From JADLGL01 sp050184415 (GTDB taxonomy: Bacteria > Pseudomonadota > Alphaproteobacteria > Rhizobiales > Kaistiaceae): a DNA stretch of 13,219 nucleotides. Below, piece after piece: positions 1-6,550 of this stretch. The stretch is taken from NCBI GenBank assembly GCA_050184415.1, contig JBFXAJ010000043.1, positions 1-13,219 on the forward strand, written 5' to 3'. Under the pieces are notes generated by a model. The model worked only from the letters and a program-made list of their open reading frames with translations. It did no database searches and was not told where the DNA came from. The position numbers were made by a program, and so were the translations under genes. Position 1 is the stretch's first letter. Every line of letters begins with the position of its first letter.

Positions 1-22
1 CTTTTCCTGCTTTCCTGCTCAT
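1..22 (-). CDS. Start of a truncated leftward gene (first 7 codons)
   Basis: On the minus strand an ATG at 22 opens a frame reading MSRKAGK before the window ends. A GGAGG sequence at 36-32 lies 9 bases upstream, a good ribosome binding site for this start. A second in-frame ATG at 28 is possible, but its spacing from GGAGG is only 3 bases. The local A/T-rich codons (AAA, GGA) and the ribosome binding site support a real gene start, but seven residues are too few to identify a family. It would be transcribed divergently from the membrane protein gene at 367. Confidence 0.45.
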
Positions 23-28
23 TTTCAT

Positions 29-366
29 GAACCTCCATTCGGGAGGCCGCGCCGATCGCGGCCCCGTCACGGGGTCCGCTTGGGCGGAGCAGGATGGCGG
101 GCCGCGCACCCGGAAGGGCCGCAGCGAAGCGGAGGACGGCAGGGCCGTTGCGCGGACTGCCTGGCTCCGCCAGGACCGCGGGTTGGACGGGGCCGCGAGC
201 GGCGGCGCGAAAGACAAGAGCGCCGCAGGTGCGCCGCCGTGGTGCTATCGAGAAGAGGAAGGGTCAGCGGGCTGACGCGCCGCCATGGGGATCGACCTAA
301 GAAAGATTTGCGAGAGTCCTCGTTCCGTGTACGTTCTTGGTCCTTATAGCGAACGGCACGCCACGC
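29..366. other. Divergent intergenic region, GC-rich
   Basis: About 340 bases separate the truncated leftward gene from the rightward gene at 367. Several short frames are open here, but none has a ribosome binding site and a protein-like composition together. A perfect hairpin lies at 160-174 (arms CCTGGC and GCCAGG, loop TCC). The region should contain promoters for both divergent genes, but I could not fix a convincing -35/-10 pair. Confidence 0.4.
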
Positions 367-903
367 ATGACGACGAGCATCAGTTGGGACGATATCGTTG
401 CAGTCTATTCCAGCCAGCCGTGGTGGGTGTGGCTGGTGGGGGCGGCTGCTGCCTGGCTCGGGACAAGATTGCTGATCGGCGCGATCCGGGCGCGTCGCGA
501 GCGACCGCGCCCCTCCGACGATTCATTCCGGCAATGCGGGGTGGAAATCGACTACCGGACCGGCACGATAACGTTGCCGCGTGGCGATATCTTTCCGGTC
601 TCGCGCGTTCGCGGGCTGCGCTGGGAGGATTACGCGAGGTCGGGCACCTATCACGCGATCGTCGAGGTGGACGACATGATGAGGCCGATTCACCCCGTCG
701 CGTTCTCGACACCAGCGGGACCGGAGGCGTTTGTTTCGCGCCTGCGGACGGCCATCGAAAAGGCAGGCGGACCGCGGTTAGCCCTGACCGCGAGCGAGAA
801 GATGGAGATCGTCGAGCGGGACCTCAGTGATCCGGTCATGGCCGCGGTCGCGACACGCGTAAGCTCGCTGGGCCAGCGTGTCTCGTATGCAAAGGCAGAC
901 TGA
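367..903 (+). CDS. Hypothetical single-pass membrane protein
   Basis: This encodes 178 residues from the ATG at 367. The frame is open upstream to a TTG at 337, but I prefer the ATG because nothing supports TTG initiation. Neither start has a strong Shine-Dalgarno match. Residues about 17-37 (WWVWLVGAAAAWLGTRLLIG) form one hydrophobic helix followed by a run of arginines, consistent with an N-terminal anchor and a cytoplasmic domain. The soluble part contains IDYRTGTITLPRGDIFPVS followed by GLRWEDY, a beta-rich pattern, and ends in a helical segment. I do not recognise a named family. The gene is convergent with the small gene at 1029-1214, with hairpins between them. Confidence 0.65.
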   Translation: MTTSISWDDIVAVYSSQPWWVWLVGAAAAWLGTRLLIGAIRARRERPRPSDDSFRQCGVEIDYRTGTITLPRGDIFPVSRVRGLRWEDYARSGTYHAIVEVDDMMRPIHPVAFSTPAGPEAFVSRLRTAIEKAGGPRLALTASEKMEIVERDLSDPVMAAVATRVSSLGQRVSYAKAD

Positions 904-930
904 GCGAAGAGCGGCTTGCCGGCGTCAACA

Positions 931-964
931 CCGTTCCGCAGCGGTTGCCGAAACGTTGGAACGG
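931..964. repeat. Inverted repeat downstream of the membrane protein gene
   Basis: CCGTTCC at 931-937 and GGAACGG at 958-964 are perfect 7-base inverted arms with a 20-base spacer, starting 28 bases after the stop codon at 901-903. It could fold at the transcript 3' end or be a protein-binding site. There is no T tract, so I do not call it a terminator. Confidence 0.35.
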
Positions 965-983
965 CATCCTTCGGGCGTCGAGG

Positions 984-1003
984 GGCGGCACCGGCATGCC
1001 GCC
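984..1003. terminator. Hairpin between convergent genes
   Basis: GGCGGCA (984-990) pairs with TGCCGCC (997-1003) around a 6-base loop. It lies between the 3' ends of the genes at 367-903 (+) and 1029-1214 (-), where a shared terminator is expected. There is no clear T run on either strand, so it is at best a terminator-like or 3'-end-stabilising structure. Confidence 0.4.
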
Positions 1004-1021
1004 CGCTGCTAGGCGGAGAAG

Positions 1022-1046
1022 GGCCGGTTCAGTGAACGGACCGGCC
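1022..1046. repeat. GC-rich inverted repeat over the stop codon of the 61-residue gene
   Basis: GGCCGGT and ACCGGCC flank an 11-base centre that contains the near-palindrome GTTCAGTGAAC. The stop codon of the minus-strand gene (1031-1029) lies inside it. It may stabilise the 3' end of that short transcript. No T-rich tract follows on the minus strand. Confidence 0.35.
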
Positions 1047-1214
1047 GCCGCTGTAGGGATCGTATTCGAAGAGGATTTCGACGTCGGCGTCGTCGAGCTC
1101 GTCGGCGGGCAGGATCCCGAATTCGTCGTCGACCTGGAAGAGAACCACGGGAGCCATGAGGGTGCGGGCGAGGTGCCAGGCGGCCTTCTGGGCGAGGGTG
1201 AGATCGTGGGACAT
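1029..1214 (-). CDS. Small acidic hypothetical protein (61 aa)
   Basis: The product begins MSHDLTLAQKAAWHLARTLM, an amphipathic helical start. An acidic middle follows (LPADELDDADVEILFEYD) and it ends near YDPYSGGRSVH. A GGAG sequence about 8 bases upstream of the ATG at 1214 supports the start. The acid-rich C-terminal half would suit a small protein that binds a basic partner or mimics DNA, but that is speculation. I recognise no family. It is the first minus-strand gene to the left of the VanZ-like gene and is divergent from it. Confidence 0.6.
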   Translation of the reverse strand: MSHDLTLAQKAAWHLARTLMAPVVLFQVDDEFGILPADELDDADVEILFEYDPYSGGRSVH

Positions 1215-1531
1215 CTGAGGGCTCCATCTTGGAGCGGGCCAGTTCCCGCTCGATGGCTCCGTCAGTGTGCGAGGGCGGGCGCGATCACCGCGCAGGCGTC
1301 AGCCAAGCGGCCGCAGCTTGCTAGCGGACCCCTTGCGGGTTGATCGTGGAAGATCCGCGCTCGCACCAGGAAAGCCATCACGAGAGAGCGGGATTGGACC
1401 GCGGTCGGGAGGACCTGGCTTCGATCCTCTCGCCACCTAACGGACGACAAGCCGGCGATCTACGCGGCCGGAAGAAGATGGCGACGCGGGCCGGTGATCA
1501 GTGGCCACGGGAAACCCACACACGGAAATGA
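1215..1531. other. Divergent intergenic region without a recognisable gene
   Basis: About 317 bases lie between the 61-residue gene (-) and the VanZ-like gene (+). Short frames on both strands lack ribosome binding sites and protein-like composition. A widely spaced inverted pair CGAGAG (1381-1386) and CTCTCG (1427-1432) is present. Promoters for both flanking genes should lie here, but I cannot place them confidently. Confidence 0.4.
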
Positions 1532-1969
1532 GTGAAGATACACATGCGGAATTCCTTGAGCGTGGCACGCTGGGTGCCTTTCGTCGTCATCAGCATCGCG
1601 AGCGTGTGGGCTTCGGCTCAAACGAGCGAGGGCTATCGCGACCCGATCTTCGACTGGGACCTCAGTTGGCCCGCCATCGGCAATGCGCTCACCAAGATGC
1701 CGCACATCGGTTCGATGTTCATGATCTTCCTCTTCGCTGCGCTGGCGGTCGGTGTGGGGCGGCTCTGGCTGGCAGCGTTGCTGACCTTCGCGGTGGGCAT
1801 CGCATGGGAAGTGGTGCAGATGCCGACGATCGGGAACAATCCCAGGCTCGCGGATCTCGCTCCCGACCTGGTTGGTATCGGTATTGGCTGGGTGGTCGTG
1901 GCGCTTGGGGCGATGTTCTGGCGACGCTTCCGACCGGCTGACTCCAGACGAAATGCAGGCAGGAAGTGA
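1532..1969 (+). CDS. VanZ-like small membrane protein
   Basis: This encodes 145 residues from a GTG at 1532, or 141 from an ATG at 1544 (MRNSLSVARW). Neither start has a decisive ribosome binding site. Hydrophobic segments lie at about residues 14-30, 59-76, 78-92 and 111-130, so three or four membrane helices are likely. The order HIG..FMIFLF, then G.AWEVVQ, then RLADLAPDLVGIGIGW resembles the VanZ pattern: a conserved H before a helix, an E..Q pair after the third helix, and an R..D.. motif before the last glycine-rich helix. VanZ proteins are small membrane proteins linked in some bacteria to teicoplanin resistance, but most family members have no known role. No van genes are present, so I make no resistance claim. 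It is convergent with the gene at 2031-2618. Confidence 0.6.
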   Translation: MKIHMRNSLSVARWVPFVVISIASVWASAQTSEGYRDPIFDWDLSWPAIGNALTKMPHIGSMFMIFLFAALAVGVGRLWLAALLTFAVGIAWEVVQMPTIGNNPRLADLAPDLVGIGIGWVVVALGAMFWRRFRPADSRRNAGRK

Positions 1970-2001
1970 TCGTTGGATGGCAGTCGCGGCGTTGCGGCGG
2001 T

Positions 2002-2023
2002 GGGCGGGGCAGGAGCCCCGCCC
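2002..2023. terminator. Strong bidirectional hairpin between convergent genes
   Basis: GGGCGGGGC (2002-2010) and GCCCCGCCC (2015-2023) form a perfect 9-pair, all-G/C stem closed by a 4-base loop. It sits in the 61 bases between the 3' ends of the VanZ-like gene (+) and the 195-residue gene (-). The symmetry and position suit termination of both transcripts, although no strong T tract is visible on either side. Confidence 0.6.
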
Positions 2024-2030
2024 GGCGGTC

Positions 2031-2618
2031 TCAGCCGAGGGCCGCCATCTGCAGCTCGGCCGCCTTGCGATCGACGGTCTGGCCGGGATTCTCGACGGCG
2101 CGCTCGAAGGGTTTCCAAGCTTCGCCGACGACGTGCTCGTAGGCAGCCACGGCGCCCTCGGCGGCCATGCGCAGCGCGTGGGCCTGGAGTGCCATGTCGG
2201 CAGCGAATTCACGCTTGCGCTGTGCCGCACTATCAAACCCGACCGGACCACCGACATCTTCGTCCCGGTCGTCGCAGGCCGATTTGGCGGTCGCGTCGCG
2301 AGCTTCGCTGACAGCCCGGCTGTAGAACTGGCCGGCACCGTAGGCGGAACCGACATAGGCCCCGACGATGCGCTGCAGGTGAATCTGCATGGCCCGTTCG
2401 CCAAGTCCCTCATCGAGCGCCGCGGCGGTGTCGACGATGAGCTTTTCGTGCAGGTCACGGATGCCGTCGCTGTCGAGGACCGGCAGGCCGAAGCTCTCGG
2501 AGATGAGGGAGCACTGTCCGGAGTCGGGGCAGGCGAGCCGAACCATCTGCAGCGTGGTGCCCTTGCGGAGCGGGACCACCCGGGCGCCGGAGCGGAAGTT
2601 GGCAGCTTTCTTGGTCAT
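2031..2618 (-). CDS. Hypothetical protein of the accessory cluster (195 aa)
   Basis: The ATG at 2618 follows AAAGGA with a 6-base spacer, a good ribosome binding site. The short N-terminal part carries a cysteine-containing stretch (LACPDSGQCSLISESFGLPVLDS) and continues DGIRDLHEKL. Residues about 60-195 are mostly alanine-rich helix (DTAAALDEGLGERAMQIHLQ, then KREFAADMALQAHALRMAAE). Two cysteines, at about residues 30 and 36, are noticeable, but no zinc-binding set is evident. There is no signal peptide or membrane segment. I do not recognise the family. The gene has its own long leader containing a hairpin also found before the ParB-like gene, so it is probably regulated together with that gene. 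Confidence 0.7.
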   Translation of the reverse strand: MTKKAANFRSGARVVPLRKGTTLQMVRLACPDSGQCSLISESFGLPVLDSDGIRDLHEKLIVDTAAALDEGLGERAMQIHLQRIVGAYVGSAYGAGQFYSRAVSEARDATAKSACDDRDEDVGGPVGFDSAAQRKREFAADMALQAHALRMAAEGAVAAYEHVVGEAWKPFERAVENPGQTVDRKAAELQMAALG

Positions 2619-2790
2619 GGCATGTCCTTTCTTTGGTTCCCGAAGCTCGAACCGGCTCCGTGCCGGCCCTCCATCGGGCGCGGACCGACAAGAACCGGCG
2701 GAATGACGGGCGCTTCAGAGGTCCGGGCGGACCGAGGCGAGCAGGGGCAGGTTTGCGGCCAAGCAGGGCTTTCTTCAGCCCTGGCGCGGG
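2619..2790 (-). promoter_or_regulatory. Possible structured leader of the 195-residue gene
   Basis: Reading the minus strand toward the start codon at 2618, the first element is a 7-pair hairpin (2783-2764, arms CAGGGCT and AGCCCTG, loop GAAGAA). It is followed by a compact GGTCC/GGACC hairpin at 2733-2720 and a CCGGC/GCCGG hairpin at 2666-2652. The first hairpin recurs at nearly the same distance before the ParB-like gene. This argues for a shared regulatory leader RNA or a shared protein-binding DNA element rather than chance. I see no clear promoter. Confidence 0.45.
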
Positions 2791-3078
2791 ACGCGGACCT
2801 GCCGTGCCGAGACCGGTTCGTTCCGGCCGCCACGCGGCGCGGCACGCGACCTTGAAGCGAACGGCCGCCGGTTCAGGACCGCCTGAAGCGCGAGGGAGGA
2901 CCGGCACGGCCTCGATCTCGACATGGGAAGGGAAGGGCACGTGATGATGACCATCTGCCAATTCATCGAACGGAACGCTGGCCCGCCACCACTGTGACCA
3001 CCACGATGGTCGCTCGGCTGCCCGCGCGGCAGATTGCATCATCAGCGATGCCGCCATCCCGGCCGACTGGCGGCATTG
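2791..3078. other. Intergenic region upstream of the leader
   Basis: No convincing gene lies between the leader of the 195-residue gene and the stop codon at 3079. A minus-strand frame beginning at 3057 has some protein-like residues, but its start sits inside a hairpin arm, it has no ribosome binding site, and it runs out of frame into the next gene. The promoter for the 195-residue gene probably lies in this stretch. Confidence 0.4.
3048..3076 (-). terminator. Hairpin immediately after the three-gene operon
   Basis: ATGCCGCCA (3048-3056) and TGGCGGCAT (3068-3076) are perfect 9-base arms around an 11-base loop. They begin 2 bases beyond the TAG stop codon at 3081-3079. The position suggests a transcript 3' end or a barrier to exonucleases. 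A T-rich tract is missing, so factor-independent termination is not certain. Confidence 0.5.
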
Positions 3079-3411
3079 CTAGACCCGTACGCTTCTCTCG
3101 GCGCTGACGTGGCGCTCGACGAAGCTGGCAATCGCCTGCTCCTGCCGTGCCAGCGTGCGCGACAGGGCGTCGATCTCGGGCTGCCGTTCCGCCGTCAGTG
3201 CGGCAAGCTGGGCGCGATAGCTCGCGAGGAACGCGCTCGCGTCGGGCGCCCTGCCGCGACGATAGTGGCTGCGCCGGGGGAGGAGGCCGGGGATCAGTGC
3301 GGTCATGCGCCGCGTGATCTGCCGGTCGACAAGATCCAGTTGCCGCTGGGTTTGCCGGTACGCCTCCTCCATGCGGGAGAGCTCGCGCCGCAGCTCGGGT
3401 GCAAGGGTCAT
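3079..3411 (-). CDS. Small helical, probably coiled-coil protein (110 aa)
   Basis: The chosen ATG at 3411 overlaps the TGA of the DUF7007 gene as ATGA (3411-3408), which indicates translational coupling. The frame is open further upstream but there lies antisense-free inside the DUF7007 gene in another frame, so longer starts are unlikely. The product is nearly all charged helix: residues 1-38 (ELRRELSRMEEAYRQTQRQL and onward) and about 62-105 (FLASYRAQLAALTAERQPEI and onward) are separated by a basic, proline-containing linker (LLPRRSHYRRGRAPD). Two antiparallel helices or a coiled coil seem likely. It may be a structural or adaptor partner of the two genes upstream. I know no family name for it. 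Confidence 0.7.
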   Translation of the reverse strand: MTLAPELRRELSRMEEAYRQTQRQLDLVDRQITRRMTALIPGLLPRRSHYRRGRAPDASAFLASYRAQLAALTAERQPEIDALSRTLARQEQAIASFVERHVSAERSVRV

Positions 3412-4292
3412 GGCGACCCCCTGCCCTGCCAGCCGACGAAGCTGGACGGGCCAGCATAGACGGCAGGCCGATCGGGGTCGATGACGAAGCCGAACCGGCC
3501 GACGTCGTATTCGGCGGACGGGACGAGGAACCGGCGCTCCTCGGTGCCAACATCGCGCTTGCCGCCGAGCGTCGCGACACACTCGACCAAGCCGGTCTGC
3601 TGCGCCGACGTGATCGCTGAAACGACGATCCAATCGCTGGCATGCGCCGCGTCGAAGGCCCGCTTATCCTTGGTGCGGGATTCTCCCGATGCGAGGATCG
3701 TGCCGGAGATCGTCTCCCAGGCATCGGGCCAGGAGTCCTTGATGGTCCGCTCGGCGTGGCGACGCTCGAGCGCGGTGAAGAGGTGCGGAAACGCAATAGC
3801 GACGATTGCCCAGCACTCGTCCTGTTCATACCATCCGCCCGTCGCGCGCAGCATGGAATGGACCTTGCGGTTCCTATCGGCCGAAAGCTTGAAGCCGCCG
3901 TGGCCGGCGGTCGAATGCGCGGTGACGCCCTCGGCATAGACAGTGCCGCCCTGCGAAGGCCCCCAGGGCGTGTGTGCGCCACCGGGAATGTCGCGGCGGC
4001 CGAGCCGGCGTCGCTCTTCAAAGTGCCGCGCCTGCTCCAGCACCTTTGACCGAAAGGCGGTCTCGTCGGCGAGGTCACCACCATGACCATAGAAGTCGGA
4101 GCGAGTCCATTCCGTCATCGGCCGGCCGATGCGCCAGCCGGTGGCGAGAAAGTGGGTGCCGTGCCGTCCGGGCACCATGGCATAGGCGTGCTCGGCGACA
4201 AGCGCGACGAGGAGGCCGTCGGCACTCCGGCCGAACGAAGCCGCGGACAGGTCCGGGGCTTGTGACGGGGTCAAAGTCTGGGCCGGGCTCAT
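3408..4292 (-). CDS. DUF7007 domain-containing protein
   Basis: This encodes 294 residues. The ATG at 4292 overlaps the TGA of the preceding gene by four bases, and a GGGAGGG sequence lies 7 bases upstream, so the start is secure. The region from about residue 105 to 270 matches what I remember of DUF7007 in alphaproteobacterial plasmid proteins: HTPWGPSQGGTVYAEGV, then HSTAGHGGFKLS, then GGWYEQDECWAIVAIAFP, then ERTIKDSWPDAWE, and near the end EERRFLVPSAEY with FGFVIDP. The histidine-rich HSTAGHGGF stretch (about 126-134) and the E-x-D-x-x-W block look like conserved functional residues, but no activity is established. It is the middle gene of a tightly coupled trio and is soluble. Family assignment is from memory. 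Confidence 0.75.
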   Translation of the reverse strand: MSPAQTLTPSQAPDLSAASFGRSADGLLVALVAEHAYAMVPGRHGTHFLATGWRIGRPMTEWTRSDFYGHGGDLADETAFRSKVLEQARHFEERRRLGRRDIPGGAHTPWGPSQGGTVYAEGVTAHSTAGHGGFKLSADRNRKVHSMLRATGGWYEQDECWAIVAIAFPHLFTALERRHAERTIKDSWPDAWETISGTILASGESRTKDKRAFDAAHASDWIVVSAITSAQQTGLVECVATLGGKRDVGTEERRFLVPSAEYDVGRFGFVIDPDRPAVYAGPSSFVGWQGRGSP

Positions 4293-4765
4293 GCGGCGGC
4301 CCTCCCCTCGACAGCGTGGGCAGCGGCCTCGTCGGCCGAGACCTCCTCGAGCACGGCATTGGGATAGCCGTGCTCGCTAAGCCATTGCTCCGCCGCTGCG
4401 CGATGCGGCGCGAGATGCACAAGCTCGGCATGGTCGCCGGCGCGGTCGAAGACGCGCACCGAACCAACGGCCGGTCGCTCGACGATAGCGAAGCTCAGGC
4501 TGGAAGTGAGCGAGAAGGTCCGGTGCATGCGGATGGCGATGACGCCGCCGGCGCCATAGTCCGCCTCGTGCAGCGTGAAGCTCGCATGCGGGTCGACAAC
4601 GCCGGTGCCAAGCGCGCCCTGCTTGCGGATCAGACGCCCCTGACTGTTGTTGGACTTCCAGGCGTCGAGCTTTCGGTGGTGCCGCTCCGGCGGCCGCGAT
4701 GTTCCGTCGGACCAGGCGACGATCGCGCCTATCGGCGCGTGTTCCAAAATGATGTTCGCGGACAT
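4289..4765 (-). CDS. Hypothetical protein, first gene of the coupled trio (158 aa)
   Basis: I place the start at the ATG at 4765 (MSANIILEHAPIG) because a GGAGGA sequence sits 4 bases upstream. An upstream ATG at 4777 (MEDSMSAN) would put this site inside the gene and has none of its own. The N-terminal half is beta-like with a charged patch (RPPERHHRKLDAWKSNN). The middle (FTLHEADYGAGGVIAIRMHR) and C-terminal parts (HRAAAEQWLSEHGYPNAVLE) suggest a compact soluble fold ending in a helix. The stop overlaps the DUF7007 start as ATGA. No family is recognised. It lies just downstream of a terminator hairpin, so its expression may depend on read-through from the ParB-like gene. Confidence 0.7.
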   Translation of the reverse strand: MSANIILEHAPIGAIVAWSDGTSRPPERHHRKLDAWKSNNSQGRLIRKQGALGTGVVDPHASFTLHEADYGAGGVIAIRMHRTFSLTSSLSFAIVERPAVGSVRVFDRAGDHAELVHLAPHRAAAEQWLSEHGYPNAVLEEVSADEAAAHAVEGRAAA

Positions 4766-4790
4766 GCTGTCCTCCATTCTTGGTGACGCT

Positions 4791-4826
4791 GAAAACGAAA
4801 CCGCCGCCGGGCGAGACCGGCGGCGG
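4791..4826 (-). terminator. Rho-independent terminator or attenuator after the ParB-like gene
   Basis: On the minus strand a perfect 10-pair stem (CCGCCGCCGG at 4826-4817 and CCGGCGGCGG at 4810-4801) with a 6-base loop is followed by TTTCGTTTTC (4800-4791). This is the best intrinsic terminator in the window, 26 bases after the TAA of the ParB-like gene. The next gene's ribosome binding site starts only about 16 bases beyond the T-rich tract, leaving little room for a separate promoter. Confidence 0.8.
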
Positions 4827-4852
4827 CAGAGGCGATCGAAAGGGAGGCGCGG

Positions 4853-6550
4853 TTACTCCGCGGCGTCGCGGTAGCCTTCCGAGAGCTCGTCGTCGACGAA
4901 GTCGTGGGCCGGCTCCACCGGGACATCGCCATCGAGTTCGTCCTGCTCGGCCGGCGTGTCGTCGTCCTCGTCGTCGTCCTGGACGGCGTTCTTGCCGAGC
5001 CATTCAGCGAGGCCGACCGCGTCCGGGATGAACAGTGCCGCCGGATGGACGAAATGGCTCTCCTTGAAGTGCTCGACGAGCGCCGCCCGCGTGTCCTTCA
5101 CCCGCGCCCGCGGCAGCACCGGCGTATCGATGCACGAGCCTTCGAGCGCCGGACGCGACAGGCAGGAGAGGAAGTCCTCCGTGCCCATGTTGGCGAGAAA
5201 GCTGTCGGCCCCGACCGCCGCACCGGCAACGAGCGCTACGACGCCCGACTTGCTCATGCCCTCGCGACAGGAGAGCACGTCGATCAGCACGCCCCGCGCC
5301 GCGATCCGCAGCGTGTCGGTGTCGACAGCGAACTTGCCCTCGGCATCGAACAGGCCCGCCGCATGACGGCCGAAGCGACTGCCGAAGCGGTAGTCGCCAC
5401 CGGCGCCGGAATCGACCCGCACGTTCTGGCCGGCGAAGGCGAGAACGAGCAGCGCGAGCAGCGTGTCGTCCTCAATGGGCGCACGCGACAGCGCCTCGTG
5501 CAGCGCATCGGTGCGCAGGTCACCGATCATCTCGATACCCTTGCGGGTGACATCGGGACGGGACTTCGGCATGATGATCGCCTCGTCGTCGCCAGCGTCC
5601 GCCGCCTTGCCCTTCTTTTTGGCCTCGGGCATGCGGAAGTGGACCGTCTTCACCTTGCCCTCGCGATCGAGATACATCGCGGTGTGGTCCGACTTCTTCG
5701 GCGTGCCATAGACGCGCTCGGCCTTGGGCGGGAGCTTCACCTCGCCGTAGTTACTGACCTCGGCGATGACGCCCTTCTTGGGAAGGTGCTGCGTCATCCA
5801 CTCCTGCTGCGCGCCGAGGAAGGCTTCGGCGTCGGTGGTGTAGCGGCTGTCCTGGTCGGCGGGCGCGAACAGGTCCTCGACCCAGGCGATGCCGTAGGCC
5901 TGGGCGAGCTCGTCGCCGAAGCTGGCGTCTCGCGCATACATGCGAGTCTTGGTGAGGGCGTTGGCGACACTCCACCACGAGACCTGCGGGTCGCCCTTGC
6001 TGGGCTTGTTGGCCTTCCACACTTCCTTCTGCTCGTCGAGCGAGGCGGCCGCGATGGTGCGGAGCTGCTGCTCGTTGGGCATGTCGCCCTTGGCCATGGC
6101 GTCGAGCATCGCCGGCAGCACGTTGGCGAGGAGGCGCAACTTCTTGATCTGTCGCACCGACTGCGCGAGCGCGATCGCGATCGACTCTTCGGTCCAGTTC
6201 AACGCGACGAGACGCTCGATGGCGCGCCACAGATCGACCGGGTTGAGCTGCTCGTGCGTGATCGAGGTCGCCAGCGAACGCATTGCGCCGCCGTCGTCGG
6301 CACGGGGCACGACCAGGACTGCGATCTCTTCGAGACCGGCGATGATCGCCTGCCTGGCGCGGCGATGACCCTGATCGATGACGAAGCCGTTGCCACCATC
6401 GGCTTCGGCGAAGACGATCAGCGGTTCGACAACGCCGATGGCCTTGATCGTCGCCAGCAACAGGGCGTCGGCCTGCGGGCTGGACTTGGAGCGGCGCGCC
6501 TTGTCGGGATTGTCCTTGAGCGAGCGCGGATCGACAAACTTCAGTTCCAT
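4853..6550 (-). CDS. ParB-like DNA-binding protein with long C-terminal extension
   Basis: This encodes 565 residues. AAGGAG lies 7 bases before the ATG at 6550. Residues 1-100 resemble the ParB/Spo0J N-terminal nucleotide-binding domain: DPRSLKDNPDKARR, then IKAIGVVEPLIV, then the family box as GHRRARQAI at 61-69 (usually GERRxRA). Residues about 119-146 (WTEESIAIALAQSVRQIKKL and onward) fit the helix-turn-helix that reads a parS-like site. Residues about 230-520 form a large extension I cannot assign, with a basic patch (KKKGK, 311-315), and the tail is strongly acidic (DDDEDDD at 525-531). Typical plasmid ParB proteins are 300-400 residues and sit beside parA. No ParA is present here, so a regulatory, DNA-loading or host-takeover role may be more likely than partition. 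The gene lies downstream of the methyltransferase-helicase, behind its own leader. Confidence 0.85.
   Translation of the reverse strand: MELKFVDPRSLKDNPDKARRSKSSPQADALLLATIKAIGVVEPLIVFAEADGGNGFVIDQGHRRARQAIIAGLEEIAVLVVPRADDGGAMRSLATSITHEQLNPVDLWRAIERLVALNWTEESIAIALAQSVRQIKKLRLLANVLPAMLDAMAKGDMPNEQQLRTIAAASLDEQKEVWKANKPSKGDPQVSWWSVANALTKTRMYARDASFGDELAQAYGIAWVEDLFAPADQDSRYTTDAEAFLGAQQEWMTQHLPKKGVIAEVSNYGEVKLPPKAERVYGTPKKSDHTAMYLDREGKVKTVHFRMPEAKKKGKAADAGDDEAIIMPKSRPDVTRKGIEMIGDLRTDALHEALSRAPIEDDTLLALLVLAFAGQNVRVDSGAGGDYRFGSRFGRHAAGLFDAEGKFAVDTDTLRIAARGVLIDVLSCREGMSKSGVVALVAGAAVGADSFLANMGTEDFLSCLSRPALEGSCIDTPVLPRARVKDTRAALVEHFKESHFVHPAALFIPDAVGLAEWLGKNAVQDDDEDDDTPAEQDELDGDVPVEPAHDFVDDELSEGYRDAAE

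Noticed and set aside
945..1343. 132-codon plus-strand frame over the 61-residue gene
   Set aside because: Low-complexity glycine/alanine/arginine product with no ribosome binding site. It is antisense to a small gene that has a good start and natural composition.
1412..1436. TTCGATC stretch resembling a tRNA T-loop
   Set aside because: The flanking bases cannot pair as a 5-base T stem and no D arm, anticodon arm or acceptor stem could be assembled.
2455..3057. 200-codon minus-strand frame spanning the intergenic region and the start of the 195-residue gene
   Set aside because: Part of it looks protein-like, but the start lies in an arm of the hairpin at 3048-3076, there is no ribosome binding site, third-position G+C is lower than in the neighbouring genes, and it overlaps the 195-residue gene by 164 bases in another frame.
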